Shown here: positions 35,158 to 43,860 of the stretch, one piece after another | Position numbering within the stretch: position 1 is the stretch's first letter | How the letters are laid out: every line of letters starts with the position of its first letter | Origin: Acinetobacter baumannii | GTDB taxonomy: Bacteria; Pseudomonadota; Gammaproteobacteria; Pseudomonadales; Moraxellaceae | DNA: 64,000 nt | NCBI RefSeq assembly: GCF_009759685.1 | Contig: NZ_CP046654.1 | Coordinates: 3,286,001 to 3,350,000 of the forward strand | Reading direction: 5' to 3' | Position numbers and translations under genes: made by a program | Notes under the pieces: generated by a model | What the model was told of the DNA's origin: nothing | Seen by the model: only the letters and a program-made list of their open reading frames with translations | Database searches by the model: none

Positions 35158-36213
35158 ATGAACTGGTGGTTACAATCTGTGCAGCAACCTAATTTAGATA
35201 CAAAACAACAAGCTGAGCAACATCAACTCCAACTTACCAAACCTACAGGTGCTTTAGGGGATCTAGAGCAGATTGCAATCACACTTGCCAGTTTACAGTC
35301 AAATACGCATCCACAAGTTAACCATCCATGGATTACAATTTTTGCAGGTGATCATGGCGTAGTTGAAGAAAATATCTCTGCATATCCTCAAGCTGTTACT
35401 CGTCAAATGTTGCAAAACTTCACAACTGGCGGTGCGGCAATTAGTGTCATTGCTAAATATCATCAAGCTCATTTGCAAGTGATTGACTGCGGTACAGCAG
35501 GCGAAGCATACGAATATGCAGGTGTTGAACGTCATTGTATTCGTGCCGGCACAGCAAATTTTGCCAAACAAGCTGCAATGAATGCTGACGAGTGCCGTGC
35601 TGCCTTAGAGTTAGGGAAAAAAAGTGTAGATACTGCTAAAGCGAATGGAGCAGATATTTATATTGCGGGTGAAATGGGGATTGGAAATACCTGTTCTGCC
35701 TCTGCTTTAGCATGCCTTTTATTAAATGATACTGCCGAGCAATTGACTGGAGTAGGTACAGGAATTGGTGCTGATCAGTTAAGACATAAAATTGAAGTAA
35801 TTGAAAAAGCAATTGAACTTCATCATAAACATGTCATTGGTGATGTCTTCAAAACACTATGTGCTGTAGGTGGTTTGGAAATTGCGGCAATTACAGGTGC
35901 TTATATCCGCTGTGCGCAAGTGGGTTTACCTGTGATTGTAGACGGTTTTATTAGTTCTGTAGCCGCTTTATGTGCTGTGCGGATGAATCCTCAAGTGCGT
36001 GACTGGATGCTTTTTGGTCATCAATCGGCTGAATATGGACATCGCCGTATTTTACAAGAACTCAATGCTGAGCCGATTTTAAATATGAATTTGCGTTTGG
36101 GTGAAGGTAGTGGTGCTGGCGCTGCTTTGGCATTGGTTAAAATGGCTTGCGCTTTACATAACCAAATGGCTACCTTCGCTCAAGCGGCTGTAAGCGGAAA
36201 TAAAATTGGCTAA
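35158..36213 (+). CDS. cobT: Nicotinate-nucleotide--dimethylbenzimidazole phosphoribosyltransferase
   Basis: Activates the lower ligand DMB to alpha-ribazole-5'-phosphate. It is 351 residues, full length. Visible are KPTGALGDLEQIA, FAGDHGVVEENISAYP, GEMGIGNTCSASALAC and the catalytic-Glu segment LRLGEGSGAGAALAL. It overlaps cobC by 8 bp, and cobC starts with TTG inside the cobT end. Confidence 0.95.
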   Translation: MNWWLQSVQQPNLDTKQQAEQHQLQLTKPTGALGDLEQIAITLASLQSNTHPQVNHPWITIFAGDHGVVEENISAYPQAVTRQMLQNFTTGGAAISVIAKYHQAHLQVIDCGTAGEAYEYAGVERHCIRAGTANFAKQAAMNADECRAALELGKKSVDTAKANGADIYIAGEMGIGNTCSASALACLLLNDTAEQLTGVGTGIGADQLRHKIEVIEKAIELHHKHVIGDVFKTLCAVGGLEIAAITGAYIRCAQVGLPVIVDGFISSVAALCAVRMNPQVRDWMLFGHQSAEYGHRRILQELNAEPILNMNLRLGEGSGAGAALALVKMACALHNQMATFAQAAVSGNKIG

Positions 36214-36805
36214 ATTTAGGATTGATTTGCTCAGACATGGAGAAAGCCAGTATAGCCATACCTTACGTGGCCATTTAGATGATAAGTTAACAGCAAAAGG
36301 TTGGCAGCAAATGCAGGCAACCATTGAGCAAGTTACAGACCAGACATGGGATGTCATTGTAAGCTCTTCATTAAAACGTTGTGCTTGTTTTGCTGAGCAA
36401 CTGGCCAAAACAGCAGAACTCCCTTTACTTGTAAATCATGACTTAAAAGAAATGTATTTTGGTGAATGGGAAGGCGTCTCAACTCAGCAAATTTATGAAA
36501 CCTCACCCGAATTATTGGCAAACTTTTGGCAAAAACCAAGTCAATATTGTCCACCTCGCGCAGAAACATTAAACCAGTTTCAAACAAGGGTTCTTAAAGG
36601 TTTTCAGAATTTGCTGGAGCAGATGCAAAAGCAAAACTTACAGCATGCTTTAGTTATTACTCATGGAGGTGTCATTAAGCTATTGGCTTGTTTAGCCAGA
36701 CAACAGCCTCTAGATGACTTACTTAAAATGCCGGCAGAGCTTGGAAAATTATATTCACTCGAATTTTTTGAAACAGATGGTCAATTAACTTTTAAGTTAA
36801 GATAG
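36206..36805 (+). CDS. cobC: Alpha-ribazole phosphatase-type histidine phosphatase
   Basis: The 199-residue phosphoglycerate-mutase-like enzyme removes the 5'-phosphate of alpha-ribazole-phosphate or cobalamin-phosphate. The catalytic motif LLRHGESQYSHTLRG is at the N-terminus, EMYFGEWEGVSTQQI in the middle and the second catalytic histidine in VITHGGVIKLLA. The start codon is TTG at 36206, overlapping the cobT stop; a Shine-Dalgarno-like AGCGGA precedes it. Confidence 0.85.
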   Translation: MAKFRIDLLRHGESQYSHTLRGHLDDKLTAKGWQQMQATIEQVTDQTWDVIVSSSLKRCACFAEQLAKTAELPLLVNHDLKEMYFGEWEGVSTQQIYETSPELLANFWQKPSQYCPPRAETLNQFQTRVLKGFQNLLEQMQKQNLQHALVITHGGVIKLLACLARQQPLDDLLKMPAELGKLYSLEFFETDGQLTFKLR

Positions 36806-36929
36806 TAGTTTTATATTTTTATACACTTGTAAGTTATTATTTTTAAAATGTTATTTTAGCCTGTGTAATATAACTGTCATTGCTAGTATCTAAGCTATTG
36901 GCATTTCTTATTAATCACACATCTGGCTT

Positions 36930-38498
36930 ATGAATATTTTATTTAAAACAACTGTGCTTGCAGCATCATTATTGCTCGCGGCTTGTAATAACAATGATGA
37001 TCAAGAAGCTCAAACTGCACCATCTACAAACCCATCAAAATATTATCAAACGAAAACGCCTTACCAACCTCAACAAGACTTAAAAAGCTATGAACAAGCG
37101 CCGACTGGGTTCCAGCCAGTTTTTACAGAGTTAGTGGCACGTCACGGTTCGAGAGGTTTATCAAGTCTGAAATATGATTTAGCACTTTATAATTTATGGA
37201 AACAGGCGAAAGCTGAAAATGCCTTAACGCCACTAGGTGAGCAATTAGGTGCTGATTTAGAAGCAATGATGAAAGCGAATATTTTGTTAGGTTATGGTGT
37301 TGAAGGGATCCGTCAGTACGGTTATGGAAATGAAACCATGACAGGTATTTTAGAACACCGCGGTATTGCCGATCGATTATTACAGCGCTTGCCAACTCTT
37401 TTAAATGCGCAGGCGTCTATATTGGTACAAAGTTCTGGAGTAGACCGTGCGGTAGATAGTGCTAAATTTTTCACTGCTGAACTCATTAAACAACAACCCC
37501 AACTGAAAGATAAAATTGTTCCATTGTCTTATACCAATTTATCAAGTGAAAACGTGCCGAGTGTTGAAGATGGCGGCGTTGATCGTTTTAAACTTTATTT
37601 TCATAGCTTGAATGCAGACGAAGACTTAGCTCAACCATTGAGTGTTAGCCAACAAAAAATTTATGATGCAAGTCAGGCTTATCAAGATTTTGAAGAAAAT
37701 AATAAAGATTTAGCTCAAAAGTTAGATGAGTTAACAAAAAATACTCAGGCTGAAAAAACTGCCCAACTGGTACTCAGCCCAATTTTTAAAGCTGACTTCA
37801 TTAAAAAGCTCGATACCACTGGTTATAGCTTTAGCAATGCCGGATCATTTACAGTAACTTCGCCGAAAGGTGAGCAAATTACAGAAAAAGGTAAGGGGAA
37901 AAATACAATTGCCAGCGCAGTTGATGCAGCGGCTTATATTTATGAACTCTATTCAATTTCTGGTGGTATGAAAGATGAGTTAAAAGGTATTGATTTTGAT
38001 AAATATATGCCTTTGGAAGCCGCAAAATTTTATGCTGAATTTAATGACGCCAATGATTTTTACGAAAAAGGCCCAAGCTTTACAGAATCAAATCAAGTCA
38101 CCAGTGAAATCGCCCAAGGACTTAAACAAGATCTGTTCCAACAAGTTGATGCTGTGGTGAATAAAGCCCAACCTTATAAAGCAGTTTTACGGTTTGCCCA
38201 TGCTGAAATTATTATTCCTTTAGCAACCAGCCTAGATTTGCATAATATGATGCAGCCGTTACCACTACGCCAGACTTATAATTACTCGACAAGTGCATGG
38301 CGTGGTGAAGTAGTTTCACCTATGGCGGCAAATGTACAGTGGGATATTTACCAAAATAGCCAAGGCAATACTTTGGTAAAAATGCTTTATAACGAAAAAG
38401 AAACTTTGTTCAAATCTGCATGTAACTATGCACGTTATACACCAACCAGTTTTTACTACGACTACATCAAATTGAAACAGTGCTATCAAATGCAATAG
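36930..38498 (+). CDS. Histidine-acid-phosphatase-type lipoprotein
   Basis: The 522-residue secreted phosphatase has a lipoprotein signal with lipobox LLAAC at residues ~15-19 and an Asn/Asp-rich linker after the Cys. The catalytic motif ELVARHGSRGLSS (about residue 70) and the distal HAE motif in LRFAHAEIIIPLA (about residue 421) define the branch-2 histidine phosphatase (phytase/acid phosphatase) group. It sits between cobC and cobS, all same strand, with 124 bp before it and a terminator after it, so it may be its own unit. A substrate linked to cobamide salvage at the cell surface is possible but not shown. Confidence 0.8.
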   Translation: MNILFKTTVLAASLLLAACNNNDDQEAQTAPSTNPSKYYQTKTPYQPQQDLKSYEQAPTGFQPVFTELVARHGSRGLSSLKYDLALYNLWKQAKAENALTPLGEQLGADLEAMMKANILLGYGVEGIRQYGYGNETMTGILEHRGIADRLLQRLPTLLNAQASILVQSSGVDRAVDSAKFFTAELIKQQPQLKDKIVPLSYTNLSSENVPSVEDGGVDRFKLYFHSLNADEDLAQPLSVSQQKIYDASQAYQDFEENNKDLAQKLDELTKNTQAEKTAQLVLSPIFKADFIKKLDTTGYSFSNAGSFTVTSPKGEQITEKGKGKNTIASAVDAAAYIYELYSISGGMKDELKGIDFDKYMPLEAAKFYAEFNDANDFYEKGPSFTESNQVTSEIAQGLKQDLFQQVDAVVNKAQPYKAVLRFAHAEIIIPLATSLDLHNMMQPLPLRQTYNYSTSAWRGEVVSPMAANVQWDIYQNSQGNTLVKMLYNEKETLFKSACNYARYTPTSFYYDYIKLKQCYQMQ

Positions 38499-38520
38499 AT
38501 TTTCAGTTTTTGAAGTCTTT

Positions 38521-38553
38521 AATGGGAATAGGGATTGCTATTCCCATTTTTAT
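38521..38553 (+). terminator. Terminator after the histidine-type phosphatase
   Basis: AATGGGAATA and TATTCCCATT form a 10-bp stem with an 8-nt loop, followed by TTTATTT. Confidence 0.85.
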
Positions 38554-38604
38554 TTCTTCATAATTCAATTTGTTTTTAAATATAGACCAGTTAGAGACTT
38601 GGAT

Positions 38605-39348
38605 ATGACACCTTTTTGGATAGCATTGCAATTTTTAACTGTTCTGCCTATTGAGCTAAAAACAATACCAACGGCGCAACAAAATAGTCGAGCTATTCTG
38701 TTTTATCCTCTAGTTGGTCTGATTATTGGGGGCATACTTTTTCTTGTTACCTGTATTTTTGTTAAATTACCCGCTCTTTTACTTGCTGCAATCGTACTCG
38801 CTTTATGGATCTGGCTAACGGGCGGATTGCATTTAGATGGGCTAGCAGATACTGCCGATGCGTGGGTAGGTGGTTTTGGAGATAAACTACGTACTTTACA
38901 AATCATGAAGGATCCAAGTTGTGGTCCAATTGGAGTCCTCAGCTTAGTTATCATATGTTTGCTCAAATTTTCACTGATTTATGTGTTGATTGAACAGCAT
39001 CAATCTTTATTTTTAATATGCATTCCTATCCTTGGGCGTGTGGTGCCATCTATTATGTTTTTAACTACACCATATGTCCGCGAAAAAGGCTTAGGCCGTT
39101 CTTTGACAGACCATTTACCCAAAACTGCTTCATGGATAATAACTGGGTTCGTTCTGTTATTACCTTTGTATTGGGAGTGGCAAGGGCTTATTGCCATCAT
39201 TGGTTTTTTAATCAGTCTTGTTTATTTAAGACATGTGTTTATAAAAAGGATTGGCGGTATTACAGGGGATACCGTCGGTGCAGCGATTGAAATAGGAGAA
39301 ACTGTACTGATGTTTACTTTTGTCGTAAGTTATTTTTATTTAGTTTGA
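38605..39348 (+). CDS. cobS: Adenosylcobinamide-GDP ribazoletransferase (cobalamin synthase)
   Basis: Integral-membrane enzyme joining AdoCbi-GDP and alpha-ribazole. It is 247 residues with 5-6 hydrophobic helices. The signature GGLHLDGLADTADAWVGG, with its Asp residues, is near residue 73, and EIGETVLMFTFV is close to the C-terminus. The N-terminal FWIALQFLTVLPI is typical. I chose the ATG at 38605 rather than the TTG two codons earlier. With cobU, cobT and cobC it completes the nucleotide-loop pathway; ring synthesis genes are absent here. Confidence 0.93.
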   Translation: MTPFWIALQFLTVLPIELKTIPTAQQNSRAILFYPLVGLIIGGILFLVTCIFVKLPALLLAAIVLALWIWLTGGLHLDGLADTADAWVGGFGDKLRTLQIMKDPSCGPIGVLSLVIICLLKFSLIYVLIEQHQSLFLICIPILGRVVPSIMFLTTPYVREKGLGRSLTDHLPKTASWIITGFVLLLPLYWEWQGLIAIIGFLISLVYLRHVFIKRIGGITGDTVGAAIEIGETVLMFTFVVSYFYLV

Positions 39349-39377
39349 TGTTAAATTCCACCTCAATAAAATAAAAA

Positions 39378-39405
39378 AAGCCCTCAAAAAATGAGGACTT
39401 AATTT
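39378..39405. terminator. Probable terminator between cobS and the convergent DAHP synthase gene
   Basis: AAGCCCTCA and TGAGGACTT pair with one mismatch and are flanked by an A-run and by AATTTTC, allowing weak termination from both sides. Confidence 0.5.
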
Positions 39406-39424
39406 TCAATCTTAAAAAGATGAA

Positions 39425-40513
39425 TTAGCGTTTTGGTAAAACTTCTTTTAAAGCTTCATGCATTTCAAGCAATGTCTTTTCAGTAGTTTCCCAGTCAATA
39501 CAACCATCCGTTACTGATTTACCATATTCAAGGTCACAAAGATTGTCAGGAATATCTTGGCGACCACCTTTTAGATGACTTTCAACCATAATACCTACAA
39601 TTGACTTATTGCCGTCTAAAATCTGTTCAGTAATGTTTTTAAGAACAAGCGGCTGTAAGTACGGGTCTTTATTCGAGTTAGCGTGGCTTGCATCAATCAT
39701 AATTTTGTTGCTCACTTTTGCTTTCGCTAAAGCGTTTTCCGCTTCTGCAACAGAACCAGCATCGTAGTTTGGTTTACCGTTACCGCCACGTAATACCACG
39801 TGTGCATAAGGGTTACCTTTTGTATTAATGATTGAAACCTGACCGTCTTCGTTAAGACCTAAGAAGCTATGACCATATTTAACAGACTGCATGGCATTGG
39901 TTGCGACAGTTAAACCGCCGTCTGTACCATTTTTAAAACCTACTGGTGATGATAGACCAGAAGACATTTCGCGGTGAGTTTGGCTTTCGGTTGTACGTGC
40001 ACCAATCGCAGACCAAGAAATTAAGTCTTGATAGTACTGTGGAGAGTTAGGATCAAGTGCTTCAGTTGCACAAGGTAAACCTTTTTCATTTAACTCAAGC
40101 AAAAGTTTACGGCCAATACGTAAACCTTTTTCGATGTTAAATGAGTCATTCATATCCGGATCATTAATTAAGCCTTTCCAGCCAATTGTAGTACGTGGTT
40201 TTTCAAAATAAACACGCATAACTAGATATAAAGTATCTTTAACCTTTTCGCTTAGCGCTTTTAGGCGATCAGCATATTCGTGAGCAGCTTTTGGATCATG
40301 AATAGAGCAAGGACCAATAACGACAAATAAACGTTTATCTGAACCATCTAAAATATTACGAATAGTTTCGCGGCCTTTTAGAACAGTTTGTGAAGCAACA
40401 TCAGATAACGGAAGTTCTGATTTAAGCTCAGCTGGTGTTACAAGAGTTTGGATGCTTTTAATGTTAACGTCGTCGATATCTGGCTTGGAAACGGAATTTG
40501 AATGTGTAGTCAT
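39425..40513 (-). CDS. 3-deoxy-7-phosphoheptulonate (DAHP) synthase, AroFGH type
   Basis: First step of the shikimate pathway (PEP + erythrose-4-P). Class I enzyme with RLFVVIGPCSIHDPKAAHEY, LVMRVYFEKPRTTIGWKGL, SWSAIGARTTESQTHREM, GFKNGTDGGLTVA and the metal-ligand segment MIDASHANSNKD. I place the start at 40513, where the sequence parallels AroG-type N-termini (362 residues). A longer frame begins at 40567, but a promoter (TTGCCA, 16 nt, CATAAT on the minus strand at 40574-40601) would put the transcript start about there. Which amino acid inhibits this isozyme cannot be told here. Confidence 0.9.
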   Translation of the reverse strand: MTTHSNSVSKPDIDDVNIKSIQTLVTPAELKSELPLSDVASQTVLKGRETIRNILDGSDKRLFVVIGPCSIHDPKAAHEYADRLKALSEKVKDTLYLVMRVYFEKPRTTIGWKGLINDPDMNDSFNIEKGLRIGRKLLLELNEKGLPCATEALDPNSPQYYQDLISWSAIGARTTESQTHREMSSGLSSPVGFKNGTDGGLTVATNAMQSVKYGHSFLGLNEDGQVSIINTKGNPYAHVVLRGGNGKPNYDAGSVAEAENALAKAKVSNKIMIDASHANSNKDPYLQPLVLKNITEQILDGNKSIVGIMVESHLKGGRQDIPDNLCDLEYGKSVTDGCIDWETTEKTLLEMHEALKEVLPKR

Positions 40514-40573
40514 TGCTGTCACTGGTTCGATCATACTAAAGGTTGTTTTGTGTACTGAATATACCATGAAATA

Positions 40574-40601
40574 ATTATGAAAATACTACATCTCATGGCA
40601 A
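40574..40601 (-). promoter_or_regulatory. Probable promoter of the DAHP synthase gene
   Basis: Minus-strand TTGCCA (plus 40596-40601) and CATAAT (plus 40574-40579) are separated by 16 nt. The expected transcription start is near 40567. Confidence 0.5.
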
Positions 40602-40630
40602 TTCAGTTTGGAAAAATCCCATTGATTTTA

Positions 40631-41518
40631 CTATCTTTCGGTCGAGTTGCCTGTTTTTTCAGCAACTACTGCTTGTTGTTGTACCACAGCTGCTTTTGGT
40701 TTGGCTTTGACTGGGTGGACCATAAAGTTAACACCAAGAGCAAATAGTGTAATACCCAAAATTTTACGAATTAAACGTTCCGGCATACGTGAGCTAATTA
40801 ATGTTCCAATAATAATTGCCGGAATTGAACCTACTAATAACCACATAAGCAGCACAAAGTCGACATTACCGGCACTCATATGCCCAAGACCTGCGACTAG
40901 GGTTAAGAGTACAGCGTGTACGACATCGGAACCAATAATACGAATCATTGGTAAGTTAGGGAACATGATTACAAGTGCCATAATTCCAAAGGCACCAGCG
41001 CCGACTGATGATAGTGTTACGAATACACCCAAAATAATACCCATAATCACAATATAGGTACGTTTATTTTGAACAGCTAATTGCTCATTTTCAGTTTGAG
41101 TATTCTCTTTATTTCGGAATTTATTAAAGAACTTTTCAATCCGAGTACGGAAAATGATAGAAACACCAGTTAAGGTCAACATAAAGCCTAATACCATGGT
41201 TAATACAGCTTTATAATGAGTTGACTGACTTAAATAATGCTCAAGTACCCACGCAGTACCAAAAGATGCCGGAATACTACCGACCGCTAACCATAAAACA
41301 ATCGGCCACACGATATTAAGTTTTTTTGCGTGAACCATCGATCCACAGAACTTAGAGATCGCGGCGTAAAGTAGATCAGTACCAATTGCGATATGCGGTT
41401 CAATCCTAAAAAGACCAATTAAAATTGGTGTCATTAATGATCCACCACCAACTCCTGTAATACCTACACAGAAGCCAACTAACATACCTGCCAAGATAAA
41501 TTCAAAAGCACCAGACAT
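40631..41518 (-). CDS. TSUP (TauE/SafE) family membrane permease
   Basis: A 295-residue polytopic protein with two repeats of the TauE/SafE fold. Each repeat starts with the typical glycine-rich first helix: FCVGITGVGGGSLMTPILI at the N-terminus and VFVTLSSVGAGAFGIMALV in the second half. About 8 hydrophobic helices are visible. The family exports or imports sulfite, sulfoacetate and other organosulfonate-related anions. I chose the ATG at 41518; a GTG four codons upstream is an alternative. No sulfur genes adjoin it, so the substrate is unknown. Confidence 0.82.
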   Translation of the reverse strand: MSGAFEFILAGMLVGFCVGITGVGGGSLMTPILIGLFRIEPHIAIGTDLLYAAISKFCGSMVHAKKLNIVWPIVLWLAVGSIPASFGTAWVLEHYLSQSTHYKAVLTMVLGFMLTLTGVSIIFRTRIEKFFNKFRNKENTQTENEQLAVQNKRTYIVIMGIILGVFVTLSSVGAGAFGIMALVIMFPNLPMIRIIGSDVVHAVLLTLVAGLGHMSAGNVDFVLLMWLLVGSIPAIIIGTLISSRMPERLIRKILGITLFALGVNFMVHPVKAKPKAAVVQQQAVVAEKTGNSTER

Positions 41519-41656
41519 CTTTATCGCCACTTATCACGAAACGCAGATATCTTATTCCTTTTAGAGATAAACAGTTGTCATGAATAATGATTTACTTATG
41601 CAAAAAAACGCTAAGCAATCAAAAAAAAGCCTATTTTGATGAAATTTTATTCAAAT

Positions 41657-41953
41657 TCATGACTTGGATGATGATTTTAAAGCTCTCAATGGATTAAGCC
41701 AAAGTATCAGTAAAAAGGTAAGGGGGGTTGCAAAGATCCACCAGCTGACAAAACCAATTGAAAAACCATATTTTTTGATGAGAATAAATCCGCTCAACGC
41801 AAATAGTAAAAAGGCCAATATCCTCAACAATGAATAATATTTTTGAGCTAAAGGTTTGAAATGACCAGTTGATTTCGGTGAGCGATATTTTTCAGTCGAT
41901 ATGAATAGTAAATACATGCCTAGTAAAGTCAGGACAAACACAAAGAACATCAT
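41657..41953 (-). CDS. Small membrane protein (DUF3325-like) of the second siderophore-receptor operon
   Basis: A 98-residue protein with three hydrophobic segments (FVFVLTLLGMYLLFIS, ILAFLLFALSGFILI and WWIFATPLTFLLILWL). It follows the PepSY gene with a 4-bp overlap, the same order as bfnJ-bfnK. Sequence similarity to BfnK is low by eye, but size, topology and position agree. Function unknown; last gene of the unit. Confidence 0.65.
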   Translation of the reverse strand: MMFFVFVLTLLGMYLLFISTEKYRSPKSTGHFKPLAQKYYSLLRILAFLLFALSGFILIKKYGFSIGFVSWWIFATPLTFLLILWLNPLRALKSSSKS

Positions 41954-43506
41954 GAATTCACCTCAATATTTAACTTACTCAGGTTTTTTTGAATTTTATC
42001 TGAAGCTTTATGTTGAATAGGCTTAATTTTAAGAAATATAAAAAGGGCTAGAGCTGCAAATAACCAGAAAAATATATCTATACGTGCAAAATCCCAATAA
42101 CTACTAAAGTTTTGAATATAATTGTTTTTTAGTAAATAACTTATATTCAAGACAGGGAGTGCAATACTAAGCAGAATAAAAATACCTAGCTGAGTTTGCC
42201 ATAAATATTGTTTTTTAGTGATGAGCGCAATAATAAAGCTCATGAGCCACACGAAGAAGAAACTATAAATTTCATAATTAACAGTGGGGGCCGTGACAGT
42301 AAACAATCGATTCGCATACAAATAAGCAAGAGTTGCACAAGGCAAACCTACAAAGGTAGCAACATTTAAACGGTCAACTAAATAGTGCCCGAAATGAAAC
42401 TTACTATTTTTATTTTGAAGTTGGCGTTTAAGGCTCCAAAGCAACAAGCCAGAGGCAATCATTACACAGCCTAAAATGCCAGAGAAAAACAATCCTAAAC
42501 GAAGTAGAGGCTGAGCAAAAGTTGCCATATGTAGACCATATACTCCTGCATAAAGTGTGGCAATAGGACTATGATTACGTGTATCACCCAAGACTTTAGC
42601 GGTTGTAGCATCTAATGTGATTTGTGCTTGATTACGGGTAATAGAATGGTCTTCTTGCTGAATAAACGTAATTTGAGCCTGATTCGTATTTGGGTTTTTA
42701 ACACTCATGGTTGCTAAAGTTTGATTTCCCCAACGCTGTTTAAGTTGGGCTAATAGCTTTTCAACTGGTAAATTCTGTGCAGGATGCGGTGTTGTACTTT
42801 CTGTGACTGTTTTTGTACGTATATCATTGAAATATTGATATGGATTCTCTGGATAGAGTTTTTGCATTCCCCAAGGTAAATATAAATAGAAGAAAATAGC
42901 CAAGCCAGTAAAAGTAACTGTTAAAAAGAAGGGCAGTGCAATAACAGATGAAACATTATGAAAATCTAACCATGAGCGCTGCGACTTAAAGGTGCGCAAG
43001 GTAAAAAAATCGGTGAAGATTTTTTTATGAGTAATAATGCCTGAGATTAACGCAATCAACATAATAAAAGCTGCTAAAGATACGACCAACCGCCCAATTA
43101 ATATCGGGACACCAAAAAGTTGATAATGGAAACGGTAGAAAAAGTCACCGCCTTCAGTCGCAGAAAGTTTTAATTCTTGACCAGTGTTTGCATCGAGGGT
43201 TGCATTTCCATAACTACCATCTGGTTTTTCCCAATACATCGTATTCACCGGACTTTCAGGTGTAGCAACAGTTAAATACCAAGATTTAGCATCTGAAGCG
43301 TGTTCTTGTAAGTATTGATATGCCGTTTTAATTGCCACATCTTGTTTTATTTCAAATTGTGCAAGGGGTGGTTGCATCCACAAATTAATTTCATGGCGGT
43401 AATAAGACAAACTTCCCATTAAAAAAATAGCAAATACGAGCCATCCAAAAATTAAACCAGTCCACGAGTGGAGCCATGCCATAGATTGACGTATACCTTT
43501 ATGCAT
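41950..43506 (-). CDS. PepSY-associated TM protein, candidate siderophore-iron reductase
   Basis: The 518-residue paralogue of BfnJ has the same architecture: an N-terminal helix (SWTGLIFGWLVFAIFLMGSL), a periplasmic PepSY-like domain with FHYQLFGVPILIGRL, FHNVSSVIALPFFLTVTFTG, GLHMATFAQPLLRLGLFF and C-terminal helices. Segments nearly identical in pattern to BfnJ include SGIITHKKIFTDFFTLRTFK. It overlaps the upstream small gene by 8 bp and the downstream one by 4 bp. Confidence 0.82.
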   Translation of the reverse strand: MHKGIRQSMAWLHSWTGLIFGWLVFAIFLMGSLSYYRHEINLWMQPPLAQFEIKQDVAIKTAYQYLQEHASDAKSWYLTVATPESPVNTMYWEKPDGSYGNATLDANTGQELKLSATEGGDFFYRFHYQLFGVPILIGRLVVSLAAFIMLIALISGIITHKKIFTDFFTLRTFKSQRSWLDFHNVSSVIALPFFLTVTFTGLAIFFYLYLPWGMQKLYPENPYQYFNDIRTKTVTESTTPHPAQNLPVEKLLAQLKQRWGNQTLATMSVKNPNTNQAQITFIQQEDHSITRNQAQITLDATTAKVLGDTRNHSPIATLYAGVYGLHMATFAQPLLRLGLFFSGILGCVMIASGLLLWSLKRQLQNKNSKFHFGHYLVDRLNVATFVGLPCATLAYLYANRLFTVTAPTVNYEIYSFFFVWLMSFIIALITKKQYLWQTQLGIFILLSIALPVLNISYLLKNNYIQNFSSYWDFARIDIFFWLFAALALFIFLKIKPIQHKASDKIQKNLSKLNIEVNS

Positions 43507-43798
43507 AACTTACCGTCCGTGTCACAATAAAGAAAAGGGCAAATAATGCGATTGATAAAATGGTCAGTCGCAATAATGATTGGATGCAGAAACCAACAAT
43601 CGCGAAAAATACATAAAACAAAATAGAAATGAAGGCCGCCAAATAGATAGCTTCTGGCTTGTCTAAGTTCAAATGGAAAATTTCAGTTAGTCCAAGACTT
43701 AAGTACGCCATACAGGCATAACCCATACCGAAAACAATTAAGAATCGATAGAAAACTTTTATGCGATATAACATGGGAAGATTTAAAGTTTTGGACAT
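43499..43798 (-). CDS. Small membrane protein (DUF3649-like)
   Basis: A 99-residue protein with three hydrophobic segments (FYRFLIVFGMGYACMAYLSL, AAFISILFYVFFAIVGFC and LTILSIALFALFFIV). It corresponds to BfnI in size, topology and position before the PepSY gene; both contain the pattern AY..WLSL/AYLSLGL followed by VFISFIF/AAFISILF. I chose the ATG at 43798 over the GTG at 43810. Confidence 0.7.
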   Translation of the reverse strand: MSKTLNLPMLYRIKVFYRFLIVFGMGYACMAYLSLGLTEIFHLNLDKPEAIYLAAFISILFYVFFAIVGFCIQSLLRLTILSIALFALFFIVTRTVSYA

Positions 43799-43829
43799 AT
43801 TTACTGACACATAAAAAAATAAAAAAGAA

Positions 43830-43854
43830 AGCCAACCCCAAATTGGGATTGGCT
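43830..43854 (-). terminator. Stem-loop with U-rich tail between receptor and membrane genes
   Basis: On the minus strand AGCCAATCCC and GGGTTGGCT-type arms pair (plus-strand AGCCAACCC and GGGATTGGCT), followed by a U-rich stretch. It lies 6 bp past the receptor stop and 32 bp before the DUF3649-like start, so it should terminate part of the transcripts. Confidence 0.65.
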
Positions 43855-43860
43855 ACGCTA

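Noticed and set aside
40514..40567. Longer N-terminus for the DAHP synthase
   Set aside because: The promoter read at 40574-40601 would make that start leaderless, and the added residues are unlike the family. The start could still be 40534.
40647..41057. Plus-strand ORF of 136 codons inside the TSUP gene
   Set aside because: It is an antisense shadow of a permease, with biased Thr/Ile/Pro content.
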